This document shows, one piece after another, positions 1 through 7,032 of a stretch of DNA of 64,000 nucleotides. Each line of letters opens with the position of its first letter. Positions within the stretch are counted from its first letter, which is position 1. The notes under the pieces were generated by a model. The model saw only the letters and a list, made by a program, of their open reading frames with translations, made no database searches and was not told where the DNA came from. The translations under genes and the position numbers were made by a program. This DNA comes from Clostridiales bacterium (GTDB lineage Bacteria; Bacillota; Clostridia; Christensenellales; Borkfalkiaceae): positions 62,001 to 126,000 of the forward strand of contig SVHH01000003.1 of assembly GCA_015055945.1 (NCBI GenBank). The letters run 5' to 3'.

Positions 1-2
1 GA

Positions 3-533
3 TACATTGTTTGCGACAAGGCAAGCGGAAAAGACTTTGACCGAAAAGGTTATAATTTGCTTGTAGGTGGCGAAAATAACGCTCCCTTGCTACGTTCGGG
101 TGATTTGCTTGTAATCACTTCACTTGACCGCTTGGGGCGTAATTATAGCGAAATAAAGCACCAATGGGAATATATAACACATACTTTGCAAGTAGATATA
201 AAGGTTTTGGATATGCCGTTATTAGACACAAGAACAAACGACCAAAGTCTTGATAAACGTTTTATAGCGGACTTGGTGTTGCAAATTCTTTCATATACTG
301 CGGAAAAGGAAAGAGCCTTTATAAAGAAAAGACAAAGACAAGGAATTGACGTTGCAAAGGCAAAAGGGAAAGTTTTGGGTAGACCACAAGCAACCTATCC
401 GCAAGAGTGGGAAAAGTTCTATAAAAAATGGAAAGACGGCGAAATAACCGCCGTCCAATGTATGGATATTTTAAGTTTGAAAAGAACAACTTTTTATAAG
501 TTAGTTAAAGGGTTTGAAAGTAGTTCTAAATAA
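3..533 (+). CDS. Serine recombinase (resolvase/invertase family), 5' end outside the window
   Basis: The frame is open from the window edge, so the N-terminus with the catalytic serine is missing. The first visible residues (DKASGKDFDR) match the start of the conserved block of small serine recombinases. They are followed by LVITSLDRLGRN, the arginine-containing active-site segment, a long helix, and a C-terminal helix-turn-helix (about the last 45 residues, ITAVQCMDILSLKRTTFYKL). The family cuts DNA through a phosphoserine link and resolves or inverts DNA. It faces the other element genes and is probably the resolvase or invertase of the mobile element that ends at tRNA-Trp. The family is clear; its exact job cannot be told from this part. 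Confidence 0.9.
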   Translation, partial: YIVCDKASGKDFDRKGYNLLVGGENNAPLLRSGDLLVITSLDRLGRNYSEIKHQWEYITHTLQVDIKVLDMPLLDTRTNDQSLDKRFIADLVLQILSYTAEKERAFIKKRQRQGIDVAKAKGKVLGRPQATYPQEWEKFYKKWKDGEITAVQCMDILSLKRTTFYKLVKGFESSSK

Positions 534-540
534 GAGTTTT

Positions 541-617
541 GACGGCGTTTAAGTAGTTGTTGAGTTAGTTTCTTAATGATTGCGATAAACCGCCGTCATT
601 GTCTTATTTTTGTCTTA
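541..617 (+). terminator. Probable terminator after the serine recombinase
   Basis: GACGGCG-TTTA (541-551) pairs with TAAAC-CGCCGTC (586-597), with one bulge and a loop of about 35 nt. A T-rich run follows (603-617). The long loop is unusual, so termination is inferred. The same GACGGCG/CGCCGTC arms recur elsewhere in the element. Confidence 0.4.
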
Positions 618-956
618 TTTTAAGGTGTTTTGCTTGTTTATTATGTAGCATAATAATTTTTCTATCTCATAATAATTTAACAATATTTTAACGTCTATTT
701 CTTCGGCTTCTTTTGTTAATAAACACGCTCCAATTGTAAGCATATTATCTTTGCTTATGGATATTACGCCTATATCAAAGAAAATATCTGCGCTTTCTAA
801 TTGCTTATAAAATATTGTTTCATCACTTATATCATAGTGAAAAGTATAACATTTTTCTTTTTTAATATCATTATCTTTTTTAAGCCCATAAATCAAAGTT
901 GTGTCTAACCTTGTATTAAGTAAAAGTTTTCCGTTTTTCTTGTTAATAAATCTCAT
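615..956 (-). CDS. Hypothetical protein of the mobile element
   Basis: This 113-residue protein is not recognised. It is lysine- and isoleucine-rich, without a signal peptide or clear membrane segment. The start is supported by AGGAG 8 nt upstream of ATG. It lies between the serine recombinase (convergent) and the Rep-like gene (same strand). Its upstream region carries the near-palindrome CCCTATAGTAGGG (1003-1015), a motif also found before the Rep-like and integrase genes, so it is probably regulated with them. It may be an accessory or control protein of the element; no function can be assigned. Confidence 0.6.
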   Translation of the reverse strand: MRFINKKNGKLLLNTRLDTTLIYGLKKDNDIKKEKCYTFHYDISDETIFYKQLESADIFFDIGVISISKDNMLTIGACLLTKEAEEIDVKILLNYYEIEKLLCYIINKQNTLK

Positions 957-1002
957 TTTTTAATCTCCTTTTTTATTGATTTTTTAGTTCTTCGGTAAAG
1001 TT

Positions 1003-1015
1003 CCCTATAGTAGGG
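1003..1015. promoter_or_regulatory. Operator-like 13-bp inverted repeat, copy 1
   Basis: CCCTATAGTAGGG has perfect 5-bp arms (CCCTA/TAGGG) around TAG. It lies about 50 bp upstream of the minus-strand gene at 615-956. Read on the minus strand it contains TACTAT, which could serve as a -10 box. Related copies lie at 2137-2149, 2259-2271 and 3558-3570. Confidence 0.45.
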
Positions 1016-1073
1016 GTGTTTTTAGGTGTAAAAATGTCTATTTTTAATCTATTTAGCCGTTTTTATGTTCGAT

Positions 1074-2081
1074 TTATTCTATAAGTCTATATATATTGAT
1101 TAGTTCGGTTTTTCCCCATCTACGTGGAATAGTTGCAGGGTTAATATTTAATTTTTCTAATTTTTGAAAGTAGTTTCTATATTTTTGGGGTTTTAATATT
1201 AGTTTTGTTTTCCATACGCTTTTAGTTTTGGCAACTGCTAATAATATCTCTTTTAGTGCTTTTTTCGTTTTATCGTGTAGGTTGCTTTCTTCAATTCGTT
1301 TTAGCGCTTTTGCGTATTCGTAATAGTTAGCCTTTCCGCAAATATGCGACAAGTAGTATTTGAATAGTTTTCTTTGTTGTTCTTCGCTTATTAAAAATAT
1401 TTTTAAGCCGTTTTCCTTGTTCTTAAATTTTCTTTTAAGGGTTATAGTTTTACGCTTAAAACATTGTATTTCAAGCCTTAAAATATCTTTACACTTTTCT
1501 AATAGTTCGCCTTTGTATTTTGCCTTTTCTTTTCTCTCTTCGTATTTGTCATAAATGTTAATTGTTGCACTTTTATTTTTATATCTAACGCCATTAGGAT
1601 AGTGGGTTTTATCAATTTCCTTTTTATGTTGTTTCTCGTTATCTATTTTATAAAAAGGTGGCTTGTCTCCACGTTGTAATAGTTTAATATATTCTTTTAC
1701 GTTAGGTGTTTTAATATCTATTGTGTAATCTATTCTTTGAACGCTCCAATGAAAAATATTAGAGTGGTGGGGTAAAAGTTCTTTAACGAATTTTGAAAAA
1801 TTTTCTTTTAATTTATAAATATTGTTATCGTTTACAACAAAGGGAAAAGGTGTTTGTTTTCCACTATTTGCAACCCTATTTAGATTTATAATTATTTTGC
1901 ACCAAAATATATAGCCGTTTTCTATTTTTTGTGGATAGGCTTGTATAGTTGTTATTCCTTTACAATTTAGGGCGTGTAAATATACGTTTTGAAAATTGTC
2001 AATTTTTACATTTTTTTGTTGTAGTAAAAAGTGATAATCATTATATTTTATTTTTGTAATCAATTCGGCGGTATGTATCAT
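1074..2081 (-). CDS. Rep-like replication initiator (rolling-circle / Rep_trans or Phage_CRI type)
   Basis: The 335-residue protein has the layout of plasmid and phage rolling-circle initiators: a segment RIDYTIDI (alternating acidic residues after R), then GVRYKNKSATINIYDKYEE, then ILRLEIQCFKR, and a basic C-terminal half. These are the R-x-D-x-x-x-D, YDK and R-x-E marks seen in Rep_trans and filamentous-phage initiators. The initiator would nick and start copying the element. It lies between the integrase and a small unknown gene on the same strand. AGGGGG is about 16 nt before ATG, which is far for a ribosome site. The family call rests on motif shape only; a relaxase-like role is the main alternative. 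Confidence 0.6.
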   Translation of the reverse strand: MIHTAELITKIKYNDYHFLLQQKNVKIDNFQNVYLHALNCKGITTIQAYPQKIENGYIFWCKIIINLNRVANSGKQTPFPFVVNDNNIYKLKENFSKFVKELLPHHSNIFHWSVQRIDYTIDIKTPNVKEYIKLLQRGDKPPFYKIDNEKQHKKEIDKTHYPNGVRYKNKSATINIYDKYEERKEKAKYKGELLEKCKDILRLEIQCFKRKTITLKRKFKNKENGLKIFLISEEQQRKLFKYYLSHICGKANYYEYAKALKRIEESNLHDKTKKALKEILLAVAKTKSVWKTKLILKPQKYRNYFQKLEKLNINPATIPRRWGKTELINIYRLIE

Positions 2082-2275
2082 TAAGTATTTTTTTGTTCCC
2101 CCTTTTTGGTAGTATTTTTTTAATTGATAAAACTTTCGTATAGTAGGGGTTATTACCGAGTGTATTTAATGGGGTAATTTGAATAGGAATACCCCCCATA
2201 TTTAATAGAAAGCTTTTTTTCTAACGTTTTTTTGTTCGGTAGCGGTTTCGAAAGAGTTCCCAATAGTAGGGATAT
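2082..2275. other. Intergenic repeat cluster upstream of the Rep-like gene
   Basis: This 194-bp gap holds two copies of the CCCNATAGTAGGG-type motif (CGTATAGTAGGGG at 2137-2149 and CCCAATAGTAGGG at 2259-2271). It also holds an inverted repeat ATGGGGTA (2169-2176) / TACCCCCCAT (2190-2199). Direct and inverted repeats next to an initiator gene are typical of replication origins or initiator-controlled promoters. No nick site was recognised. Confidence 0.4.
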
Positions 2276-3451
2276 TTATGATTTTAATAAATTTTCATAA
2301 ATTTTACTTACTACGTCAATTGTTCTATTTTTGTTATCTTCCATAACGTGCATATATACTTGTTCAGTAATTCGTGTATTTCCGTGTCCTAAAATTGTAG
2401 ATATTTCTTTTACGGATAATTCATTACTGCTTATTGAAAGGCTTGCAAAAGTATGTCTAAAATCGTGTATTCTAATTTCTCGTATATTAAACTTTTTACA
2501 AAAAACGCTTATACCCCTTTTTAGGTTTTGTGGGCAAAGTGGTTTTCCAGTTTGTGGGTTTACCATTAAATACTCGCAACCGCCAAATTTTTCATATTGC
2601 CATTGTTTTATTTGTTGTAAGCAATTTCTAAAATCTTGATTTTTTGGTAAAAATATTATCCGTTCACTTGTAATAGATTTTGGACTTCCGTCAATTGCTT
2701 TGCCATTTACATTTACACGATTGTTTTCAATTCGAATACGTTCTTTCTCAAAATCAATACTTTCCCATTTAAGCCCCGCCATTTCACCGCGCCTTAACCC
2801 TAAAAACAAGCCCAAATAATATGTGAGTTGAACATTTTTATTGTGGTAATCTTTTATATTTGTTAAAATGATTTTTAACTCTTCTTTTGTATAGTAGTTA
2901 GCGGTAAATTTTTCAGTTTCTTTCAATTTGTCAACAAGTTTGACGGGGTTTTTAATTATTAGTTCATCTTTATATGCGCTTTCAAATACACTACTTAAAA
3001 ATGTTAAATCTTTGTTAATTGTTTGTGCTTTCATTTTAGTTGTATCTTGTAAAAATTTAATATAAGCAAGTATTTCTTTTTTGCCTATGTCTTGTAAGTA
3101 TTTTTTTGAAATATCGCAGTTTTTAATTCTTTTACAAATGCGCTTATATCCGTCTAACGTTGTTTCTTTTAGAATTAAAGAGTCAAAGTAAATGTCAACG
3201 TATTCTTTTAATTTAACTCTTATAAGTGGTTGCGGTGCTTGTTTAAGAGTTTTTTGCGCCTTAAATTCTTTTTTTCTTTTAACTGCTTGTTCAAAACGTG
3301 AAAATCTTTCAAATTTTCTTTGTTGTTTTCCGTTGTTGTCAATGCCTATAAACAATGTAAGCCGATAATCTTTTGTTTTTTTATCGTAAAAAATGCCCTT
3401 TTCTTTTGTTTGCTCGTATCTTGAATTTGTGTTGCGTGTTTTTTTACTCAT
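2276..3451 (-). CDS. int: Tyrosine integrase of the element at tRNA-Trp
   Basis: The 391-residue integrase starts at the ATG preceded by AAAGGAG (8 nt); the frame is open 28 codons further but without a ribosome site. It has an N-terminal arm-binding region (about 10-60), a SAM-like core-binding domain (about 80-165) and a catalytic domain with R220 (GLFLGLRRGE), H329-x-x-R332 (HDFRHTF), H356 (ILGHGN) and nucleophile Y366. This is the Tn916/phage-type integrase layout. It catalyses integration and excision at att sites. It is the gene nearest to the 3' end of tRNA-Trp and is transcribed away from it, as in tRNA-integrated elements. A CCCTTATATAGGG motif and 11-bp tandem repeats lie upstream. 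Confidence 0.92.
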   Translation of the reverse strand: MSKKTRNTNSRYEQTKEKGIFYDKKTKDYRLTLFIGIDNNGKQQRKFERFSRFEQAVKRKKEFKAQKTLKQAPQPLIRVKLKEYVDIYFDSLILKETTLDGYKRICKRIKNCDISKKYLQDIGKKEILAYIKFLQDTTKMKAQTINKDLTFLSSVFESAYKDELIIKNPVKLVDKLKETEKFTANYYTKEELKIILTNIKDYHNKNVQLTYYLGLFLGLRRGEMAGLKWESIDFEKERIRIENNRVNVNGKAIDGSPKSITSERIIFLPKNQDFRNCLQQIKQWQYEKFGGCEYLMVNPQTGKPLCPQNLKRGISVFCKKFNIREIRIHDFRHTFASLSISSNELSVKEISTILGHGNTRITEQVYMHVMEDNKNRTIDVVSKIYENLLKS

Positions 3452-3557
3452 AAGTTTTGCTCCTTTAGATATTTTTGTTTGCGCATAACTAAATATCCTT
3501 GAATAAAATTTTAATTTGTGATATAATTTTTGCAAAGAGTATCAATAATTTTGGTTT

Positions 3558-3570
3558 CCCTTATATAGGG
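3558..3570. promoter_or_regulatory. Operator-like 13-bp near-palindrome upstream of the integrase
   Basis: CCCTTATATAGGG lies about 107 bp before the integrase start and resembles the three CCC-N7-GGG sites at 1003, 2137 and 2259. It may be a site for a shared regulator, or the -10 region of the integrase promoter; the sequence does not decide between these. Confidence 0.35.
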
Positions 3571-3579
3571 CGCGCCGTC

Positions 3580-3595
3580 AACCCCTTTAGGGGTT
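3580..3595. repeat. Perfect inverted repeat AACCCCT-TT-AGGGGTT
   Basis: Seven-base arms surround a TT centre in the integrase-att interval. A second, wider inverted repeat surrounds it: CGCCGTC (3573-3579) and GACGGCG (3655-3661). The function is unknown; it could be part of the att complex or an origin. Confidence 0.4.
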
Positions 3596-3681
3596 AAGTT
3601 TTTCAACTACTTTCACTTAAAGAGTAAAAAGGGGTAAACAAACAAGAGTAAACGGACGGCGGTTAGGTTGTTAAAACACAA

Positions 3682-3703
3682 AAAATGCAACCAAAATGCA
3701 ACC
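3682..3703. repeat. Two tandem 11-bp repeats, candidate integrase arm sites
   Basis: AAAATGCAACC occurs twice in direct tandem (3682-3692 and 3693-3703), followed by AAAAT. The period of 11 bp is about one helical turn, and the site lies between the integrase gene and the tRNA 3' end. This fits arm-type binding sites of Tn916/lambda-type integrases. Confidence 0.45.
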
Positions 3704-3720
3704 AAAATTCAAAAAAGCAC

Positions 3721-3771
3721 AAAAAAATAGGATATACTCGCAAAATCATACGATTTTTTGAATATATCCTA
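3721..3771 (-). terminator. Terminator downstream of tRNA-Trp
   Basis: On the minus strand, TAGGATATA pairs with TATATCCTA, with an inner stem AAAATC/GATTTT, and a run of seven T follows. The hairpin begins about 9 nt after the tRNA CCA end. Confidence 0.7.
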
Positions 3772-3779
3772 CTAAATTG

Positions 3780-3855
3780 TGGCAGGGGAGACGCGACTCG
3801 AACACGCAACCGGCGGTTTTGGAGACCGCTGCTCTACCAATTGAGCCACTCCCCT
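3780..3855 (-). tRNA. tRNA-Trp (anticodon CCA), with encoded CCA end
   Basis: The 76-nt cloverleaf has acceptor AGGGGAG/CTCCCCT, D arm GCTC/GAGC, anticodon stem GCGGT/ACCGC with loop CTCCAAA (anticodon CCA), T loop TTCGAGT and genomic CCA. The tRNA inserts tryptophan at UGG. Its 3' end faces the integrase gene, the usual target of tRNA-integrating elements, so this copy probably carries one att site while staying intact. Confidence 0.95.
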
Positions 3856-3869
3856 AAAGGACGTATTAG

Positions 3870-3898
3870 ATTATATACTAAAAAAAATTTTAAGTCAA
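3870..3898 (-). promoter_or_regulatory. Sigma-A promoter of tRNA-Trp
   Basis: On the minus strand TTGACT (3898-3893), a 17-bp spacer and TATAAT (3875-3870) end about 14 bp before the tRNA 5' end. Confidence 0.8.
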
Positions 3899-3917
3899 TC
3901 AAATTCAGGTGAAAATT

Positions 3918-4724
3918 ATGAAAAAGAAATTTAAATTAGGTGTTATCGGTGCTGGTTTTATGTCTACGGCAATAGTTAAAGGCGTTATCGGTGCTGGGCA
4001 GTTAAATAAAGAAGATATCATAGTTAGTGATGCTTTTCCCGCAGCATTAGATAAAATGGCTGAAAATGGTGTCAGTGTTACTTCAGGTAATTTAGAACTT
4101 GTAAATAATAGTGAATACGTTTTATTTGCTGTTAAACCGCAAAGTTTAGACGAAGTTTTATCTTCAATTGCTGGTGCTTGTTGCAATAAATTCATTTCTA
4201 TTATGGCTGGCGTTAAGAAAGAAAAGATTAAAAAGGTTTTTGAAGGTGCTTTAGTTGCTAGATGCATGCCCAACACTCCTTGCGCTATTGGTAGCGGGGC
4301 AATTGGTTTAGATTTATCTGATTTTGATTGCGATGCTGATAAAAACTTTATCAAAGGCTTGCTTGAGCCGCTCGCAAGTGTTGCTTTGGTTGAAGAAGAT
4401 AAACTTAACGCTGTTACTGGTGTTAGTGGTAGCGCGCCCGCTTACTTTTATTTGTTTTTAAAAGGTGTAGTAGAGGCGGGAGTAAAGCAAGGATTAAGTT
4501 ATGAACAAGCAAAAACACTTGCTACAAGCACTATGATAGGCGCAGGTAAAATGGTTGAAGCAAACCAAGATAAAACGCTTGATGAGTTAATAAACGCCGT
4601 TTGTAGCAAAGGCGGCACTACTATTGAAGCCGTTAAAGTTTATAATGAAAGTGGGTTAAACGATATTACTTTAAAAGCCGTTGACGCATGTGTTAAACGT
4701 GCTTTTGAGTTGGAGAATTTATAA
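3918..4724 (+). CDS. proC: Pyrroline-5-carboxylate reductase
   Basis: ProC reduces pyrroline-5-carboxylate to L-proline with NAD(P)H, the last step of proline synthesis in the cytosol. The start is the ATG preceded by AGGTG; it gives a 268-residue protein of normal family length. Visible marks are the N-terminal dinucleotide fold VIGAGFMSTAIVKG, the FAVKPQ strand, the ARCMPNTP segment, and the family signature region VTGVSGSAPAYFYLF with the C-terminal SKGGTT segment of the dimer domain. rnhA follows with a one-base TAATG overlap, so the two are cotranscribed. The gene runs divergent from tRNA-Trp. Confidence 0.95.
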   Translation: MKKKFKLGVIGAGFMSTAIVKGVIGAGQLNKEDIIVSDAFPAALDKMAENGVSVTSGNLELVNNSEYVLFAVKPQSLDEVLSSIAGACCNKFISIMAGVKKEKIKKVFEGALVARCMPNTPCAIGSGAIGLDLSDFDCDADKNFIKGLLEPLASVALVEEDKLNAVTGVSGSAPAYFYLFLKGVVEAGVKQGLSYEQAKTLATSTMIGAGKMVEANQDKTLDELINAVCSKGGTTIEAVKVYNESGLNDITLKAVDACVKRAFELENL

Positions 4725-5170
4725 TGAAAACAGTTGAAATCTACACTGACGGTGCTTGTAGTGGTAACCCTGGTGTGGGGGGGTACTGCGCTATTTTAAT
4801 CTATAATGGTGTTGAAAAGGTAGTTAGTGCTGCCGAAAAGGAAACGACTAATAACCGTATGGAACTTCTTGCGGTAATTAAAGGGTTAGAGTGCTTGAAA
4901 GAGAGTTGCAACGTTGTTCTTTATAGCGATTCTCAGTACGTTGTTGATGCTTTTAACCAAAAATGGATAGAATCTTGGATTGCTAACGGATGGAGAACTG
5001 CTGGTAAAAAGGAAGTTAAAAATATAGACTTATGGAAAACCTTGGTTGAACTTACAAAGACGCATAACGTTACCTTTATTAAGGTAAAAGGACATGCTGA
5101 CAACGAATATAATAACCGCTGTGACCAAATTGCCGTTAGTGAATACAAAAAAATATTAGAAAATATATAA
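4724..5170 (+). CDS. rnhA: Ribonuclease HI
   Basis: The 148-residue RNase HI cuts the RNA strand of RNA-DNA hybrids, such as primers and R-loops. The metal-binding carboxylates are visible: D9 in YTDGACSGNPG, E47 in NNRMELLA, D69 in YSDSQYV and D134 in NRCDQIA, and the KGHADN loop carries the catalytic histidine. Length and motif spacing match the bacterial type I enzyme with the basic protrusion (WIANGWRTAGKKEVKN). Its ATG overlaps the proC stop codon, so translation is probably coupled. Confidence 0.96.
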   Translation: MKTVEIYTDGACSGNPGVGGYCAILIYNGVEKVVSAAEKETTNNRMELLAVIKGLECLKESCNVVLYSDSQYVVDAFNQKWIESWIANGWRTAGKKEVKNIDLWKTLVELTKTHNVTFIKVKGHADNEYNNRCDQIAVSEYKKILENI

Positions 5171-5214
5171 ATAAATTGTATGATAACTTTGTTTTTTACT
5201 TAATATATTATTGT

Positions 5215-6138
5215 ATGGTAAAGGGCAAAGTTTCATTATTTACGGAAGTGTCTAGCGTTATTGCTATAACAATACTCGGTGTTTTAAGCGTAGTATTTTC
5301 TATTTTATACGTTCAAACTTTTACTAGTGGTTTTATTTTTGATTATAAAAATATAATTACCGCGGCAATTGTTTCTTTGCTTACAATTATAACAATTATA
5401 ACGATAATTTTAACAAAAAAGAATAAGTCTTTGCTTTATAAAATATTTATTTTAACACTATTAACCGTTGCAATTGTGGCGTTTTCGCTTTATATACTCT
5501 CTGTAAGCGGCTTTCTTGATAGAATAGATAGCGTAGAAGATTTTAGGGCTTATATCGCATCTTTTGGCGCTTGGGCTGTAATTTTATTTATTATTTTGCA
5601 GTTCTTGCAAGTAGTGGTGCTGCCTATACCGTCTTTTATAACCGTTGGGGCGGGGGTATTATTATTTGGACCGTTTTGGTCGTCAATTTATAGTTGTATC
5701 GGTATAATAAGCGGGTCTATAGTTGCATATCTAATCGGTAAAGTTTTTGGCGTAAAAGTCGCAAAATGGCTGGTTGGAGAAGATTCACTCAAAAAAGGAT
5801 TAAAAACGATAAAGGGTAAAGATAAAATAATATTAACCTTTATGTTTATTTTTCCGTTTTTCCCAGACGACCTTTTATGCTTTGTTGCGGGTATAACAAC
5901 CATTAGTCCATCGTATTTTATAACGATGATTTTTGTAACTAGAATAATTTGTATATTTGCTTCATCGTATTCTTTTAACAATAGTATTATACCGTATGAT
6001 ACTTGGTGGGGGATTTGCTTATGGATACTATTCTTTGCGCTGACTATTGTGCTTACGATACTCGTTTATAATAAAGGTGAAAAAATAGAAAAAATCATTT
6101 CAAATAAAAATAAAAAAAGGAAGAAAAATACTGCATAA
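5215..6138 (+). CDS. TVP38/TMEM64 (VTT) family membrane protein
   Basis: An integral membrane protein of 307 residues if started at this ATG; an in-frame TTG at 5176 would add 13 residues. Neither start has a good ribosome site. The N-terminal part has three hydrophobic segments. The VTT/DedA-like core follows, with a re-entrant proline segment LPIPSFITVGAGVLLFG, a GSIVAYLIGK helix and FPFFPDDLLCFVAGIT. DedA and VTT proteins are linked to lipid scrambling or flipping and to envelope homeostasis, but the substrate of this branch is not known. The tail is very basic (KNKKRKKN). It is probably cotranscribed with rnhA and surE. Confidence 0.85.
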   Translation: MVKGKVSLFTEVSSVIAITILGVLSVVFSILYVQTFTSGFIFDYKNIITAAIVSLLTIITIITIILTKKNKSLLYKIFILTLLTVAIVAFSLYILSVSGFLDRIDSVEDFRAYIASFGAWAVILFIILQFLQVVVLPIPSFITVGAGVLLFGPFWSSIYSCIGIISGSIVAYLIGKVFGVKVAKWLVGEDSLKKGLKTIKGKDKIILTFMFIFPFFPDDLLCFVAGITTISPSYFITMIFVTRIICIFASSYSFNNSIIPYDTWWGICLWILFFALTIVLTILVYNKGEKIEKIISNKNKKRKKNTA

Positions 6139-6170
6139 TTTAATTGTGATTATGTTAGACAAAACAAAAG

Positions 6171-6905
6171 ATGAACGTTTTAATTTCTAATGATGACGGT
6201 ATAAATTCCCCGTCAATAAGAGCACTGGCTGATAGGATGAGTAAAAACCATAAAGTTTTAATGGTTGCGCCTGCTGATAATAGGTCGGCAACCGCACATT
6301 CGCTAACTATTGGTAAACCCATTAAAGTTTTAAAAGATGATAAAACTACAAAATACGAAGCTTATTCAATATCTGGGTCGCCTGCTGATTGCGCAAAAAT
6401 TGCAAGTTTGATGTTTTCTAACTTTAAGGCGGATGTGGTTTTAGCAGGCGTAAATACCGAGCATAATATAGGCTCTGACACTTTATATTCGGGTACGGTT
6501 GCAATTTGTTATGAATCAGCGTATTGTGGTCGTATTGGGTTTGCCTTTTCTGCATATCATTATCAAGAAAAATATGTTGAAGAATACGCTCGACTTACTG
6601 AAGAAGTTTTGAATAAAATTTATCCTTTATCTAAAAAAGGTGATATTTGGAACGTTAATTTTCCTAATTTAGAAAAAGGCGAGCCTAAAGGCATTAAAAT
6701 AACTGCACTTGGAAAGCATATTTATTCAGATCATTATGAAAAGATAGGCGATAACGAATATAAGCTTGTCGGTGATTTAATTGACCACAATGATAACATT
6801 GATGATTGCGACGTTAATTTGATTAAACTTGGTTACATAACAGTTACGCCAATGCTATTTAATAGAACAGATTATACTCGCATCAAACAAATAAATAAAG
6901 CATGA
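6171..6905 (+). CDS. surE: 5'/3'-nucleotidase SurE
   Basis: SurE is a metal-dependent phosphatase acting on nucleoside monophosphates, linked to survival in stationary phase. The 244-residue protein shows the metal site N7-D8-D9-G10, S39 in ADNRSATAHS, N95 in LAGVNTEHNIG, and the SGTV loop. Its length is normal for bacterial SurE. There is no evident ribosome site before ATG. It is the last gene of the proC-rnhA-VTT run and is followed directly by a good terminator. Confidence 0.95.
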   Translation: MNVLISNDDGINSPSIRALADRMSKNHKVLMVAPADNRSATAHSLTIGKPIKVLKDDKTTKYEAYSISGSPADCAKIASLMFSNFKADVVLAGVNTEHNIGSDTLYSGTVAICYESAYCGRIGFAFSAYHYQEKYVEEYARLTEEVLNKIYPLSKKGDIWNVNFPNLEKGEPKGIKITALGKHIYSDHYEKIGDNEYKLVGDLIDHNDNIDDCDVNLIKLGYITVTPMLFNRTDYTRIKQINKA

Positions 6906-6914
6906 TAAACTATG

Positions 6915-6945
6915 AACACCGAAAAAAATATCGGTGTTTTATTTT
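6915..6945 (+). terminator. Terminator after surE
   Basis: AACACCGA (6915-6922) pairs with TCGGTGTT (6931-6938) around an A-rich loop, followed by a T-rich tail. Confidence 0.85.
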
Positions 6946-6971
6946 AAATAGATATAATATTAGTAAAGTTA

Positions 6972-7000
6972 TTGCAAAAAAGAATAAAAAGTGGTATTAT
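6972..7000 (+). promoter_or_regulatory. Sigma-A promoter of the flavoprotein gene
   Basis: TTGCAA (6972-6977), a 17-bp spacer and TATTAT (6995-7000) lie 32 bp before the GGAG-preceded ATG at 7033. Confidence 0.6.
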
Positions 7001-7032
7001 TTACTAGTAATAAATAAAATAATGGAGTAATA

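Noticed and set aside
2082..2199. About 52-codon minus-strand frame upstream of the Rep-like gene
   Set aside because: No ribosome site, overlaps the start of the Rep-like gene, and spans repeat motifs that explain the conservation better.
3685..3912. 75-codon plus-strand frame
   Set aside because: It runs across the complement of tRNA-Trp and its terminator, and has no ribosome site.
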